A DNA stretch of 64,000 bases from Magnolia sinica. Its lineage: Eukaryota > Streptophyta > Magnoliopsida > Magnoliales > Magnoliaceae. Of the stretch, positions 48,385-61,043 are shown piece by piece (the first letter of the stretch is position 1; each line of letters opens with the position of its first letter). The stretch is taken from positions 26,890,501-26,954,500 of the forward strand of contig NC_080577.1 of the NCBI RefSeq assembly GCF_029962835.1, given 5' to 3'. A program made the position numbers and the translations under genes. The notes below the pieces were generated by a model that saw only the letters and a program-made list of their open reading frames with translations, ran no database searches and was not told where the DNA came from.

Positions 48385-48928
48385 GGACGCAGATTATATA
48401 CCTTCTGGAGTAGCTAGACTCGCTTATGAAGTGACGTCACCAAGTTATGTGAGATCAACCATGATGTATCTATTATATCTACACCATTCATCCATTTGCA
48501 GAGATCATTTTAGGGCATGGGACAAAGAATGAGTCAGATTAAAATCTGGAGTAGACCCCACCACAGAAAATAGTGGGAAGAGTGATGCACACAGTTGAAA
48601 CCTTCGTAAGGTCCACTATGATATTTACCTGAGATCCAACGTGGTCATAAGTTACGACAGACATAAAAGTAGGGAAAACACAAATTTAAGCTTGTTCGAA
48701 AACTTTTGTGGCCATTAGAAATTTTTAATGATGGGCGTCACTCTCTACATTGTTATTTGTGGTGGGACATTGGAACTTCGGATATGACTGGTTTCTTTGG
48801 ATCATATCTCCAAAGTGGATGGACAGTGGGGATACAACACATGCATTATGGCAGCTCTTACAAAACTTGGTGACATCACTTCAGTAGCCAGTCAGGCTAC
48901 TCAATCCATTGGTAGCTAATCCGCTTCC
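48385..48928. mobile_element. Mutator-type fold-back MITE
   Basis: The ends GGACGCAGATTA and (inverted) GGAAGCGGATTAGC open long inverted repeats that include GAAGTGA.GTCACCAAGTT. The 9-bp target duplication TACAAGAAC is perfect (48376-48384 and 48929-48937), which points to the Mutator superfamily. No transposase is present. The body belongs to the same fold-back family as several neighbours. Confidence 0.9.
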
Positions 48929-48937
48929 TACAAGAAC

Positions 48938-49892
48938 CTATCCAGACAAGGTGCATAGGCATTACAGGGCCCATGGTAATATTGTATTTCATCGAAGTTG
49001 CATGTTGAGTTTGACTGAGCATTTTAAAGCCCAAGACACCAAAAGCTTTAAGCCGAACACACAAGAAGTAGTGGGATGAAATACCTATGGTTAAAAACCT
49101 CTCCATTGCTATAAAAGTTTTAAATCAAGCTATTATTTATGTTTTCCCTTCATCTAAATTAACCTGTATTTATGAACATGTTAAATGGCAAATAAGCATC
49201 ATGGCCCGTGTTAGAAATGTGTTAGAAAGGTTTCAACAGTCACCGCTATTTCCTGTCATAGATAGTCTAATCAAGCCTTTAATCTTCCTCCTCTTTCCCT
49301 TCTGATCTCTTCTTCCTTTTTGACTCATGCTCTGAATGGTTGGATGACATGGATAAAATACATACATCACAGTGGCTCCATAAAACCTTTCCAGAATGGT
49401 CCTGGGATCCTCATCTTTGTTTGATACTCTAAATGGGCACTATAATTAAATTTATGGCATTGTTGGGATCATTGTTTTTAAGTTATCCTCTAAAAATCAG
49501 ATTGGTTGAGCGATCCTAACTTCTAATGTATAGATTCTTCTTCCTTGAGATAAGACTAGTGGATAGTTTTCATTTTTTAGTACTTCAATAACTATCTATT
49601 AATGTGATATTAAGATAGAGAAATGCTTCAGGGCTCTGAAAGTAGTATAAGCTTAGTGTTCTCCTAATTGCATCTGTCATTTTGGATGGTTCATTAACAC
49701 TTATGGCAAGGTCCACAGATGGAATGGCTAGGATTGGCTGACCAAAGTGAAAGAGTCGTAAGCCATCTTTGATGGGCCCCAGCGAATAGATTGATTAAAT
49801 TATTGATTGGACCTATTTTTATGTAAATGATCCGGACCGTGCAAGTTAAAGACTAATTGTCAGATACGTCAGATTGTCAGCCTAACGTACAG
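48938..49892. other. Unassigned, with a fold-back remnant
   Basis: 49080-49380 resembles half of the fold-back MITE body (ending near 'gacatggataaaatacatacatcacagtgg'). No gene is visible. Confidence 0.35.
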
Positions 49893-50366
49893 GAGCCGAT
49901 TGGGTGCGGCCTGCCTCTCCCAACATGATGTGGCCCTTGCCATGGGGCCCACCTTGATCTATGTATTCTATATCCATGCCGTCCATCCATTTTTCCATCT
50001 CATTTTAGGGCATCAAACGAAAACTGAAGCATATCCAAATCTCAGGTGGATCACACCGAGGAAACAGTGGTGATTGACCATTAAGAACTTCTTCTAGGCC
50101 ACGAAAGTTTTGGATCAAGCTGATATATGCTTTTTTACCTACGTCCAGGTCCACGTGACTTTATGTAAAATAAACATTGCAGTGGCCTTAGGAAGTTTTC
50201 AATGGTGGGCATTCAATCACCTCTGTTTCCTATGATGTGATCCACCTGACATTTGGATCTGCATCATTTTTGTGCTAATGACCTAAAATGATCTAGAAAA
50301 ATGGATGGATGGCATGGATATACAATACATACATCAAGTAGCTTCACAGTTATGACCCACCTGTTG
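49893..50366. mobile_element. Fold-back MITE
   Basis: Two inverted arms: 'ccatgccgtccatccatttttcc' near 49975 and its mirror 'aaaaatggatggatggcatgg' near 50297, with the usual 'ctcattttagggcatc' inner segment. The right border is blurred by the next copy. Confidence 0.6.
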
Positions 50367-50379
50367 GGCGGCCAACAAG

Positions 50380-50900
50380 GTTTGGCCAGTGAGGCTGCCA
50401 CTACTGGAATACTGCTCGTTGCTCTGTGGGCCCATCATGATATATGTGTTTTATCTACTCTATCCATCCATTTTTCCAGATCATTTTAGGGCTTCATCCT
50501 AGAAATGAGGTAGATTTAAATCTCAGGTGGGCCACACCACAAGGGAACAGTAATTATTGAATGTCTATCATTAAAAACTTCCTAGGGCCCACTGTAATGC
50601 TTATTTGACATCCAACCCTGTTGATTTGATCATACTGACCTGGATGAAGGGGAAAAATAAATATCAGCTTGATCCAAAACTTATGTGGTCCCCAAAAAGT
50701 TTTTAAGGGCAGGCATTCAATTAATACTATTTTCTGTGATGTGGTCCACTTGAGATTTTGATCTACCTCATTTATGAAATATGCTATAAAATGATCTGAA
50801 AAAATGGATGGATGGCCTGGATGAAAAACATACATAATGGTGGGCCCACAGAGCACCTACTAGCTACTGGGAGTGTCAGTAGCCAAACGAGTTCGAGGCA
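50380..50900. mobile_element. Fold-back MITE
   Basis: Clear inverted arms: GCTCTGTGGGCCCATCATG near 50419 and its mirror GGTGGGCCCACAGAGCAC near 50838, with matching inner arms (50461-50490 and 50776-50815). No coding capacity. The exact ends were not resolved. Confidence 0.7.
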
Positions 50901-51389
50901 GTCTAGATCAAGCAGTTGAATTGTCCAAGTGTCCCAGTGCAACTGCCATCATCAGAACTTATAATGTGTTGGTATCCAAAAATTTAAACGGTTTCATTTG
51001 AAATAGACAATTGGTTATTTATGTGTATGCAATTTGCTGGTGAATTTTAATTGCCTGCGTATCATCCATCACACTCTGTCAGAGTATCAAACTTTATTTT
51101 CTTTTCTTTTTGAGCAACAATGAGGCTGGCTGATGCAACATACTTTTTTATTTCAATGATATCAGCTTGATCCGAAACTTTTGTGGGCCAAGAAGGTTTC
51201 AATGTTACGTGCCACATCCATGCGTTTTTTTGAGGTGTGGACCACTTGAATTCTCGACGATCTTATTTAAGGATTACGTGCCATCGTTTTCTGGCGTAGA
51301 TGATCAGCAGAGTAGATGTCACACACACACACATCACCGTGGGCATTACAGCTTTTTCTTGCATTGGACTTCCCACCACGGACAGGATT
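50901..51389. other. Unassigned, with a fold-back fragment
   Basis: 51160-51300 resembles the inner half of the fold-back MITE. No gene is visible. Confidence 0.35.
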
Positions 51390-51735
51390 GGGTACTACCC
51401 TTGCCAGGACCTAGCTATGTACGGATGGTCATGTCTGGGGCTCTTTCGATCCCACTGTTACGTATATGTTTTATCACTTCTGTCCATCAATTTTGACACA
51501 TCATTTTAAGGCACAAACCCAAAAAATAGCAAGATTGAAAGCTCAGGTGAACCACACTACAAGAAGCAGTTGAGATTGAACTCCTACAGTTGAAAACTTC
51601 CTAGATTTATTTTCCATCCAACCTGTTCATGATGTTACGTAGATGAGGACGGAGGAAAAACATAAATATCATCTTGATCCAAAACTTCCGTGGCTCTCAA
51701 GAAAATTTCAACAGCAGTAGACTTTCAATCTCAAC

Positions 51736-53334
51736 CAAGGTGTCCCGTATCGGTATCGGTTGGCGTAACAGTGACCTCCAAAACCGATACGGATACGGAG
51801 GCGTAACGGTGATACGGGAGCGTAACGGTCCGTAACGGCGCAAAAAAAAAATTTTGCCAAAAAAATATGAAAAAATATAGATTAAATCCGGAATATTCTA
51901 AGCATTCCAAATATGCATTCATCTATAAATTGGAACATGTTTATGATGGTGTAACGATCCACTCTTTGGTGAGAAGTTGTATCGGACTGTCTGATGAATT
52001 TATGAACCAAATAACCTGAATTTGACTACAAAATTCATATATTTAATTTTCTAACTATCTACTATCAATGATAGATATATTAAAATGAATGTAATATGAA
52101 AATATCTTACATTTAGGTGTTTGCAATTATTTTTGAGGGCCAAAATTCATGCGTAAATAGAAAAAATATATATATATAAAATATAAAATGGCACCCCAAA
52201 TATGTAAAATGCACATTAACATGTTCTAATATGATTAACACATCATATGACATCATTAAAACAGCAAAAGAATCATTAAAAAATGATTTTTCGAATTTTC
52301 AAAAAAAGGGCCGAAATAAATGCGTAAATAGAAAAAAATATATAAAATATATAAAATGGCACCCCAAATCTGTAAAATGCATATTAACATGTTCTACTAT
52401 GATTAACACATAATATGGCATCATTAAAACAGCAAGAGAATCATTAAAAAATGATTTTTCGAATTTTCAAAAAAAGGGCCGAAATAAAAATAAATGCATA
52501 AATAGAAAAAAATATAAAATGACACCCCAAATCTGTAAAATGCACATTAACATATTCTACTATGATTAACAGATCATATGACATCATTAAAATAGCAAAA
52601 GAATCATTAAAAATGATTTTTCAAATTTTCAAAAAAGGGCCAAAATAAATGCGTAAATAGAAAAAAATATTTATAAAATGGCACCCCAAATCTGTAAAAT
52701 GCACATTAACATATTCTACTATGATTAACACATCAAATGGCATAATTAAAATAGCAAAACAACCATTAAAAATTGATTTTTCGAATTTTAAAAAAAGGGT
52801 CCAAAATTCATGCGTAAATAGAAAAAAATATAAAAAAAAAATTTATTAAATGGCACCCCAAATCTGTAAACTGCACATTAACATGTTCTACTATGATTAA
52901 CATCATATAACATGATTAAAACAGCAAAACATATTAAAAAAAAGTACAAATACCTATTTTTGACGAATTTCTGAAAAATGGCCCACTGAGCTTTGATTCA
53001 AAAAAATCTGTAATATAATGTGTTTTTATCTCAAATACGTAGCCAAGGTTGGTCGAAATTAGTAGTAGAAGGAGTGAGAAACAGTTTGGAAACAAGAGGT
53101 TTCAAAAAAATAGCAAAAACAGAGCTTAAAATGAAAAAAAAAAAAAAAAAAGTTACTGTTACGGGCCCGTAACGGCCCGTTACGGCCGTTACACCCCATA
53201 ACGAGCCCGTATTGGCCGATACAGGTACAAAATCGGGTATCGGCCGATACGACCCCGAAACGCGTAACGGTTCCCACCGTTACCGTTACGTATCGGCCAT
53301 AACGGCCGATACGTAACCGTTTTGGCACACCTTG
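51736..53334. mobile_element. CAAGGTGT...ACACCTTG TIR element, probably hAT-type
   Basis: The ends CAAGGTGTCCCGTATCGG and CCGTTTTGGCACACCTTG are imperfect inverted repeats, followed inwards by many CGTAACGG / GGCCGATACG repeats on both sides. Flanks ATCTCAAC (51728-51735) and ATCCCAAC (53335-53342) are an 8-bp duplication with one mismatch. There is no transposase; the centre is a tandem satellite array. Confidence 0.78.
52137..52975. repeat. Tandem satellite, period 160-171 bp, about 5 copies
   Basis: Units start near 52137, 52308, 52476, 52637 and 52797 with GGGCC.AAAT..ATGCGTAAATAG and share GGCACCCCAAATCTGTAAA and TGATTTTTCGAATTTTC blocks. The unit length is close to that of many plant centromeric satellites, but this array is short and sits inside a transposon. 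Confidence 0.9.
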
Positions 53335-53566
53335 ATCCCAACTACTTATGTGGTGTAATCCAATCATGGATTCAATCTGTATGCTTTTTTGGAGTCATGC
53401 GCTAAAATGATCTTTCAAAATGGATGGACGGTGTATGTAACATGGGGGCTCCACAGTACCCCCATGACAGGACCGTCCATCTCTAGATGGGTCCTGGCGG
53501 GGTGGTACCCAGTCGGCAACAGCTTGTTGTACGAAACTATAGTGTGGGTGGCTAGGTACATATGAC

Positions 53567-54121
53567 TAAGGCTATATACGAGTCAAGCTAGCTCAAAAAG
53601 CTCGCTCGGCTCAATTCGATTCAGCTCGAAGTGACTCGGCTTGAAAGGCCAACTCACGAAGAGTTAAGCTTGTTTACTAAAGCTCGAGTTGAGTTCAAGC
53701 CAAGTTCGACCATGGTGTATTTCAACTCGACTCGACTCAACTCAAAGCTCGAGCTGGAGTAATATATTTTAATAATATATTATATTAATATTAAATATAA
53801 TATATATATATATATATATAAGTTTTTTTTTTTTTTTTAAAAGAAATTAAAACTTAAAAGTTTTTACTAAAAAATCCTACCCGACCCTACTTGTCCCCAT
53901 TCCCTCTTTTTCTTTCCCTTACCCTACTGAGGTAAACTCGACTCGACTCGAGATAAACTCGACTCGACTCGAACCACTAGCTCGACTCGAACTCGACTCG
54001 AAAGCTTTGGCAAACAAGCCAAGCTTCAATGTTGAGCTCAAGCTTGAACTCAAGTATAGCATGGACAAGTCAAGCCGAGCTTGGCCCACCTCAACTCGAC
54101 TCGGCTCAATGTACAGCCCTA
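53567..54121. mobile_element. hAT-type non-autonomous element, copy 2
   Basis: Left end TAAGGCTATATACGAGTC and right end TGTACAGCCCTA match the ends of copy 1 at 34956-35835. Flanks CATATGAC (53559-53566) and CATATGAT (54122-54129) form an 8-bp duplication with one mismatch. The interior is CTCGACTCGA-rich with an AT core. Confidence 0.85.
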
Positions 54122-54424
54122 CATATGATGCTCCCCTGCCAACACACGGTATGTACCTCAAATCCAAACCGTCATAGGAGTGATAGCTGGCTTGACCTTT
54201 GACACTTGCAGTCAACTAGTTATATAGATCAAGACCGATAATCTGGTGAGATCCATAACAGATGGGCCACCATCGAAAATTCTTGCTGATTAGATGATCT
54301 CAGCCATCCGATCAATGAACTTTTGTTCCATGAGTCGTGAATTTAGCCTTTTGAAGGCCACTAATCGTTGTCATGATTAAGTGAGCAATGGAAAGGTTCA
54401 GGTCTTTTGATTCATCCACCAGAG

Positions 54425-57400
54425 TAGGGGTGTACACCCAGTCGAATCCAGTCACTCGGCCACTAGCTAACCCCATCTCAAACTCGGCTCAGCTTGGTCC
54501 TTGAGCTTGACTTGGCAGCTTGGCTCGGTTGGGTCAGCAGCTCAGGCAACTCGAACCGAGTTCGAGCCAAGTTCACCTATGCAGTATTTTCACAGACACA
54601 TGAACTACACCTTCAAAATCTCACTATATGTAAATTAAAAGCAATGATTTTATAGGTATTTTATCAAACACTTTCTAAGCAACATAAAAATAAAGAAAAA
54701 AATAGTATTCGTTTCATATACATACCTTCATCGCCATCAGCCACACTTCATTTCCTCATTTTATCAAACACTTGGTGAGCAACATCAATATCAAAGTAAT
54801 CGAGTCACTGAACTGGTTCAATCCGAGTTCGATTCAAGTTAAGTTCAATCGGAGTCGAGTCCATTTGGCTTAAACTATATTTCTGTGAGACCTGACCCTA
54901 GTTCACATGTTTGCATGTGTGTTTGTGAGTATGCATCTCGTGTATTTTGGTCCCGCGGTCCTACCGGTCAAATTTCGGTGACCCGCGACCTTCGGATAGT
55001 GATTGCGGTCACCCTCGAGTTTGGTCACGTAGACCCGACTCGGATTGACCCAAGACCTATGCCATTGCGACTGCATCGTCGCCGCGGTTCCAGTGCCGGG
55101 TCTCATGCGTAAATCCAGCGTGTCCATCAAAAGTTATGGGCCGCGCATTATTTGGACCGTTGATTGCATTTTTGGTGGGACCCACCTGATTGCACATTTC
55201 CCCATGTGCACTATTCCCCATGTAAGCCACCTTTAGCCTAGCAATGATGGCTTCTTTTCTCAAGAAAACCATGATGAGATTAGCTTCTCTAGGCAATGAT
55301 GAGCCACCCTATCCCATGAGCAATGATTATTTTCTCTTTTCAAAACTCATCTTTTTCTAAGAAAGCAATCATTTCAACCTTAGAAACTCTCTCATCTCCC
55401 TCTCTCTTTCTTCATTTCTCTCTTCTCTTTGCAAATGCTCTCCAATGTCCTCCATTACTGAACTTTTCCAGCCATCTTTCCTCTTCTTTCCCCCTAGATC
55501 TAACCATCAAAGATCCATCATCACCATTGAACCCCCTTCCTTGAAGCTTAAGGAGCATGGTGGTTGAAGAATCTTGAAGATCCAACAAGTGGGTGAGCAT
55601 GTAGGATAGATTGCATGATTCTTATTTTTCATAGATCTTTTGTTGCTTCATATGGAGAGTGTAGGACTCACCACATCAATGGTGAAGGTCCACCACTCCT
55701 TGGATAAGGTTTTTTTTTAGCCATCACTTGCATGCATGTGATCTTGATGGGGCCATTCTCCATGGACCCCATCTTGATGAGATTTCATTTCTTCTTCTCT
55801 TCTCCCCTTGCTGTGGTTTGGATGTAATGATTATGTGGCCCACCTGATGTGCTATACAACCAGAATTTTTAAATTTTGGGACATCCAGGCCCAAGTTGTT
55901 GGACACCCAGGCCCAAGTTGTTGGACAGTGCTGCCTAGTTTTGCTGCTTGATTTGGAAAGCCTTTGGGCCTGATTTTATAGATTTTCTTGGGGAGGTACT
56001 GGGCTTGGGAGTTGTGTGACACATCAGGGTGGACCCCACCTTGTGGAATCTATGATTTATTTCCCATTTATTAATTTTTTTGGGCTGATCTAGACAGCAA
56101 CATGTTGCTGTCCAGATTGCTGAATTTTTTTATGCTGTAATGCATGGGTTATAAGCCTTGTTTGTGGTCTCTTTTTCCTGATTTCTTAGACTTCTCTTTG
56201 AGGTGTGGACCCCACCTAAAAGTATGCTAAACCTCACCTTCAAATGTCCCTATTTGATCACCCAAAAGGGTGGGCCAAGGAGGGTGGACGGTCCAGATTT
56301 GTCTGGACTGTCCAGCCACACTGTTTGCTGGAAAATCATAAATATCAGCCTGATTTTGAAATGGTGGGCCACCTTTGTGGACCCCACCTTACTGTATACT
56401 TGTATAGGAAGGTTGGCCTTGCATTTTTTCAAATTTACATAGACCTGGGCCCACTCAAATGGGGTGCTAAAGTCAGGGACAACAGCATTGCTGCAGCAGG
56501 AAAATAAAAATCTGGACCTTGCTGTCCATAAATTGCATGAGTTAAATAAAATATTTTTACTATCCCAAAAATCCTAAATTTTTGTAGAGAGGTGTCTCAC
56601 CTATGGTAGGACCTATCCACACAATTTCAGGGCCAAGGAATCCTATTTAGGCATCCAAAAGGGTGGGCCAACATACTAGACTGCCAGAAATTTCTGCTGT
56701 GCAGTCCAGCAGCATAGTCCCATAAAAATAATATTAAAAAAAATAATTTCTAAGAAGGTGGGCCATATTTCTGGATGAAAACTTGTTTTAGGCTTGATGA
56801 GGGACCTTGGGTCCAAATTTCAGGAATTTTGGAGGCCCAGAACCCACCCATTGGATGGCCCAAATTCAGGACAGTTATATTCCAGCAATATTTCACCCTG
56901 GATAGATTGTATTATTTAAATTAATTTAAATACTTTTGAGTATCCTAAAATTATGAAAATTTATAGAGAGCTGTTCCACCTATGGTGGGACTCACCTACA
57001 AATTTTTGGGGCCAATGGAGCCCTGTGTACACCGTGACAAGTGCTGGAATGGGTCACCACGTTCAGGTGTCCCGATTCACCAGATTTTCTTGATGGTCTG
57101 TTTTATTTAAATTAATTAAAATACTTCTGACCGTCAAAAAATCACAAAATTTTGAGGGTTCGTGGTTCACCTATGGGAGGACCATCTTGTAAATTTTCAT
57201 GGCCATCGGGCCCCTGTACTGATCGTGGTGTGGCTGCAAACTTGGGTCAGTTTTGGGCCAGATACTCAGGCCCGTAGGACTACCCATCACGGGACGCCCC
57301 TACCTTGGGCTGTTGCTGGGCCTGTATTCCAGCAGCATGGCCCACTTCTAATGTGTGTTGTGCATTCCCCTCTCATCCGGTGGGACCCACTGTGATATGT

Positions 57401-60400
57401 GTGGGTCACCATGGGCTAGTAACCCATCTGAATTACATAAATTTCTGGATTCCAGCAGGCCCAGGAAGTGGGTGGGCTGAAATTCCAACAAGGGGCCCAA
57501 ATTTGCTCCATAGTTGATTGTTTTGGAGCTGTTGTGGCCCACCAGATTTAAGGGAGTGTTGCACATACTCCTTGCCTTATTTCCTTAGACATTTTTGGGC
57601 ATAATTAGTTCCTCTTAAGGCTCACCTTTGTGGTGATGTTGGGGGTTAGCCTTAACCAGATTTTTGGTAGTTTATAGGCCCAATGGGCTGGAAACCTATT
57701 TCTTGAGCCCAAGATCGTGTAGGGCCTCACCTGATTGTTTCACGGGCCCAACGGACCGTCTACAGGCTGACCGTGTATTTATTAGCCGTGATGCCCTCAT
57801 GAAATGCTTAATTATGGGCTGACTTGCGAGGCCCACATAAATGTAGTGTGGAGGGCCTTGCTAAGTCTTTGGGCTGATGTGGCAAGGCCCACACTGTCAG
57901 TATAGGCCTTGCCTATATGTATTCTTGGGTTTATGGGCTGCCCTCAAGCCCACCATAATGTATGAATTGGATGACTTTTGTTTTGGGTCATTTCTTTAGG
58001 GCCCATTATGTGATATAGTATATGCATGTTTGTGTTACCAAGTAGGCCTTATGGACTCAGTTCTTTTGGATAGGCCCATTGATCTTAGGCATATACTCTC
58101 CTATCCATTGTGATGGGCTTAGGGGCAATGATACAGAAGAAGTCAGGCCTTTGGCTGCCCACTAAACTGACCCTGTACTTAGGCCAAAAGTGAGGCCCAA
58201 CTCACTTGTGTTAAATGTGAAACTTGCCCATGTAAATGAATTATTGGACTGCCCATGAAGCCCACCACAATATGTGGAATTATGACCTTTGTGGTTGGGC
58301 CCAAACCTTACTTGAGGGCCCACTATATGGCCTATGAGTTGGGCTTGGTGTATGGCCTACTAGTCCACACATTGCTTAGGCCTTAGATCTTTCATTATAT
58401 GGGTAGTGGCGAGCTACCTCTTGGAAACCAGTTGAGGTTGGATGTCCTCCTGGGTGATCCTAAGGTAAGCTCATAGGTTTCTCTATGGGTGGTTAAAGGC
58501 CCACCATAGACCTTAGACTATTTATTTAAGGCTCAATGTGCATGTATGTGGAACTTACCTTAATACATGTTTGGTCCAGGCCGTCCAAGCCTTGGATCGC
58601 CCGATTGTGGAAGCACTCTCTGCCTTGGGTTGCTGCTGGACTCACAATCCAGTAGCAGGCCCACTTGATCTTTTCATGATATATACACACTCTCCATCTG
58701 GTGGGGTCCCCCAGTGAGTATAGTTGGCCTTCATGAGATTATTTCCACATACTCAACTAATTTCTGGACCTTAGCAGGCCCAGGAAGTCAAATGGGCCAA
58801 AAGTTTATCAAAGGGCCTTCGATGTACAATTTTATGGTTACAACTTTATTTGGCTGTGGGGCTCACCATATTGAGAACTTGTGTACGTGTTACATGCTTA
58901 TGCTTTCTTATAATTCTTGGGCTTAATCAGTGCATTCTTTTGGGTCACTTTTAGTGATCTTATGACGACCCCATCTTAAGATCAGAATTTTGGGACAGCT
59001 AGTGAGCCAAGATTGGGCAGGGATATCCCAGCTTGGCCCAACCATACATTGGGCCGACTTCCACCATTTTGATGGACTTGTGGGCTGAGGTAAGGATAAT
59101 ATTGGGCCCTCGGTTGCCTACTTAAATTACTAATTATTGGGCTGATGTAGTGGGGCCCATTTCATCCAAACTTAAACCTATTTTTGGGCCGTATATTGTG
59201 TACGCGGGCTTCCCACCAAGTCCAACTTAATGCATGGATTCTATGGCCATTGGGAATTGGGCCTTGGGCCTTAATTCCCCTCTTAGAGCCATGTTGTTAA
59301 AAGTGGTATTATATCTTTTTATGGCCTATTATGAGGAATATATGTATGTGGTTACTTTTATTTTTATCTTAAATGTAGGCCTTGGGCCTTTTATCCATAT
59401 AATTCATGGTTGATATGCCTTTTTGGGGAATGGTGGTTAAATGTCCCCATTATGGACCCCTCTAGGTCGATTGTATTTAAAAGTGATTGGATACTTATCT
59501 TAGACAGTTGCTAGGCTCATTTCTATATTACTTAGACCCGTAGTTGTATGCTTAGTCTTATGGGCTACCCGGTAAATGGGCCCCCACGAGAGGTGGGATT
59601 CCTTATGGATATTGTCTAAGTACCTAGTCTTGATTCCTTCTTGGATAGGAGGAATGTAATTTACTTTGTATATCGCCGCATAATGCGCCTAGACCCATCT
59701 TCATGGCCCATGTGCATCATTGTATGCTTAGATGACATTGTGTGTGTGGTTATGATTGTGTCATTGGGCATTGCATGCTGTCTTCCTAAGGGACGTAATA
59801 TTCCCTCTTGAGCATGTTGGATGCTTGGAATTGATGCATAGTTGATTGTGTGATTCATGCATCTGGCATTGCATAATATGAGCATTATCACCCTTGCTTC
59901 ATCAGGGTTGTAGCCTCCATAGATACATCATGGATGGCCATGTTTGGACACCGAAAATGTTACTTGAGCATCGGGTGCATAGGATGCCCATGGGTGAAAT
60001 TCTCAAAACTTCCATGGTACCGAGGATCTGCTCCAACGCCGTGACCGGGTGGAATATATGAGCGCACGAGGGCCTTATACCATTAGGCCGCGACTCCCAC
60101 CGTTGTGTAGTCGGTTGGATAGAGGTGTGGCCTTACTCACCTGGAGTAGGAGATGCTAGGCTGAGTCTGACCGGCTCGTGAATGGGTCCGCTACCGTCGG
60201 GCCTTCTGGTGATTGGTTGTCCACGGGCGGGTAGTGAGGTCTCTTACGCTCGTTTGGCTGTGCGGGGTCTGTAGAGCGCCAGTCATCAGCAGTGTAATGG
60301 ACCCGGTGATTTCCTTATGATTGGAAATATACTTGACATACGGTTTGGTTATGAGCACCTGGCATTACTTGCATCGCATTAGTATTGGTTATGTAAGCCC

Positions 60401-61043
60401 CTTCATGCATTGCCTTGGTATGGCGTCCATTACTCATTGCATCATATTCATGGTAAGCCTTGGTAAGGCTAGTGATATTCTCATTGAGCATGTCTCCTTC
60501 CTGTATCTCCTATTATTCTTACTGTGCACTATTATCACACACTTACACCACTCTCTAAGCTTCTATAAGCTTATGCACGATTGATGCGTGCAGGAGATCC
60601 TAGGCAGGTGTCGCAGTGGCAGAGTTTGGATTAGAGCTGAGCTTGAGGACCCAGTTTTGCATCCTTCCTTTCTTTCTTCTATTATCTTATGTATGTTCTT
60701 TTGGACCTTATGTAACTTGTAAAAGTTCAAATTCATAGTGGATTTTGTGATATGTGCCTTTTTTATTCTTAGATTTACTTGTTATGATCTTGGGTATGCT
60801 CGTATTGGAAATGGTTATATTGTTATGGAAATCCTCCTTGTAGGATCCCAGGATCGGAACCTCCTTCAGGAGCCGAGAATGGGGTACTTCGATTCAAGTT
60901 AAGTTCAATCGGAGTAGAGTCGAGCTGGGCCAGCTCGAACTCATTTTCAAGCTTAAAAAATCAGCTTGAACCGAGTTGAATCGAGCTTTTTCGAGTCGAG
61001 TCCAACAAGCTAACCAAGCTAGCTCGGTTCCTGTACACCCCTA
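54425..61043. mobile_element. hAT-like element split by element E
   Basis: Left end TAGGGGTGTACACCC and right end GGTTCCTGTACACCCCTA are inverted. The flanking octamers CACCAGAG and GCCCAGAG agree at 6 of 8. The two halves (54425-54883 and about 60891-61043) have the same GAGTTCGA/GCTCGGTT-rich style and would make one element of roughly 600 bp without E. Confidence 0.75.
54884..60887 (+). mobile_element. Coding-free element E, 3'-truncated
   Basis: Starts TGTGAGACCTGACCC and has the CCGCGGTTCC box (55082-55091), a pyrimidine-rich leader (55380-55440), a GGCCCA-rich middle (57640-58560), the conserved module (59888-60250) and the hairpin box (60548-60594). It stops at GAATGGGGTACT, so about 70 bp including GGGGCGTGACA are missing relative to D. 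A 33-bp direct repeat (54828-54860 and 60888-60920) flanks it instead of a 5-bp copy. No protein-coding exon is recognisable in 6 kb. Confidence 0.78.

Larger units (their letters stand above)
51390..53510. mobile_element. Fold-back MITE interrupted by a CAAGGTGT element
   Basis: Outer inverted ends GGGTACTACCC..GCCAGGACC (51390) and its mirror ending GGTGGTACCC (53510). The left half of the body runs to 51735 and the right half resumes at 53335, where the 'gcgctaaaatgatc' arm appears. The gap is filled by the element at 51736-53334. Confidence 0.75.

Noticed and set aside
52137-52975. CRISPR-like array
   Set aside because: Whole 160-171-bp units repeat without unique spacers; this is a satellite inside a plant transposon.
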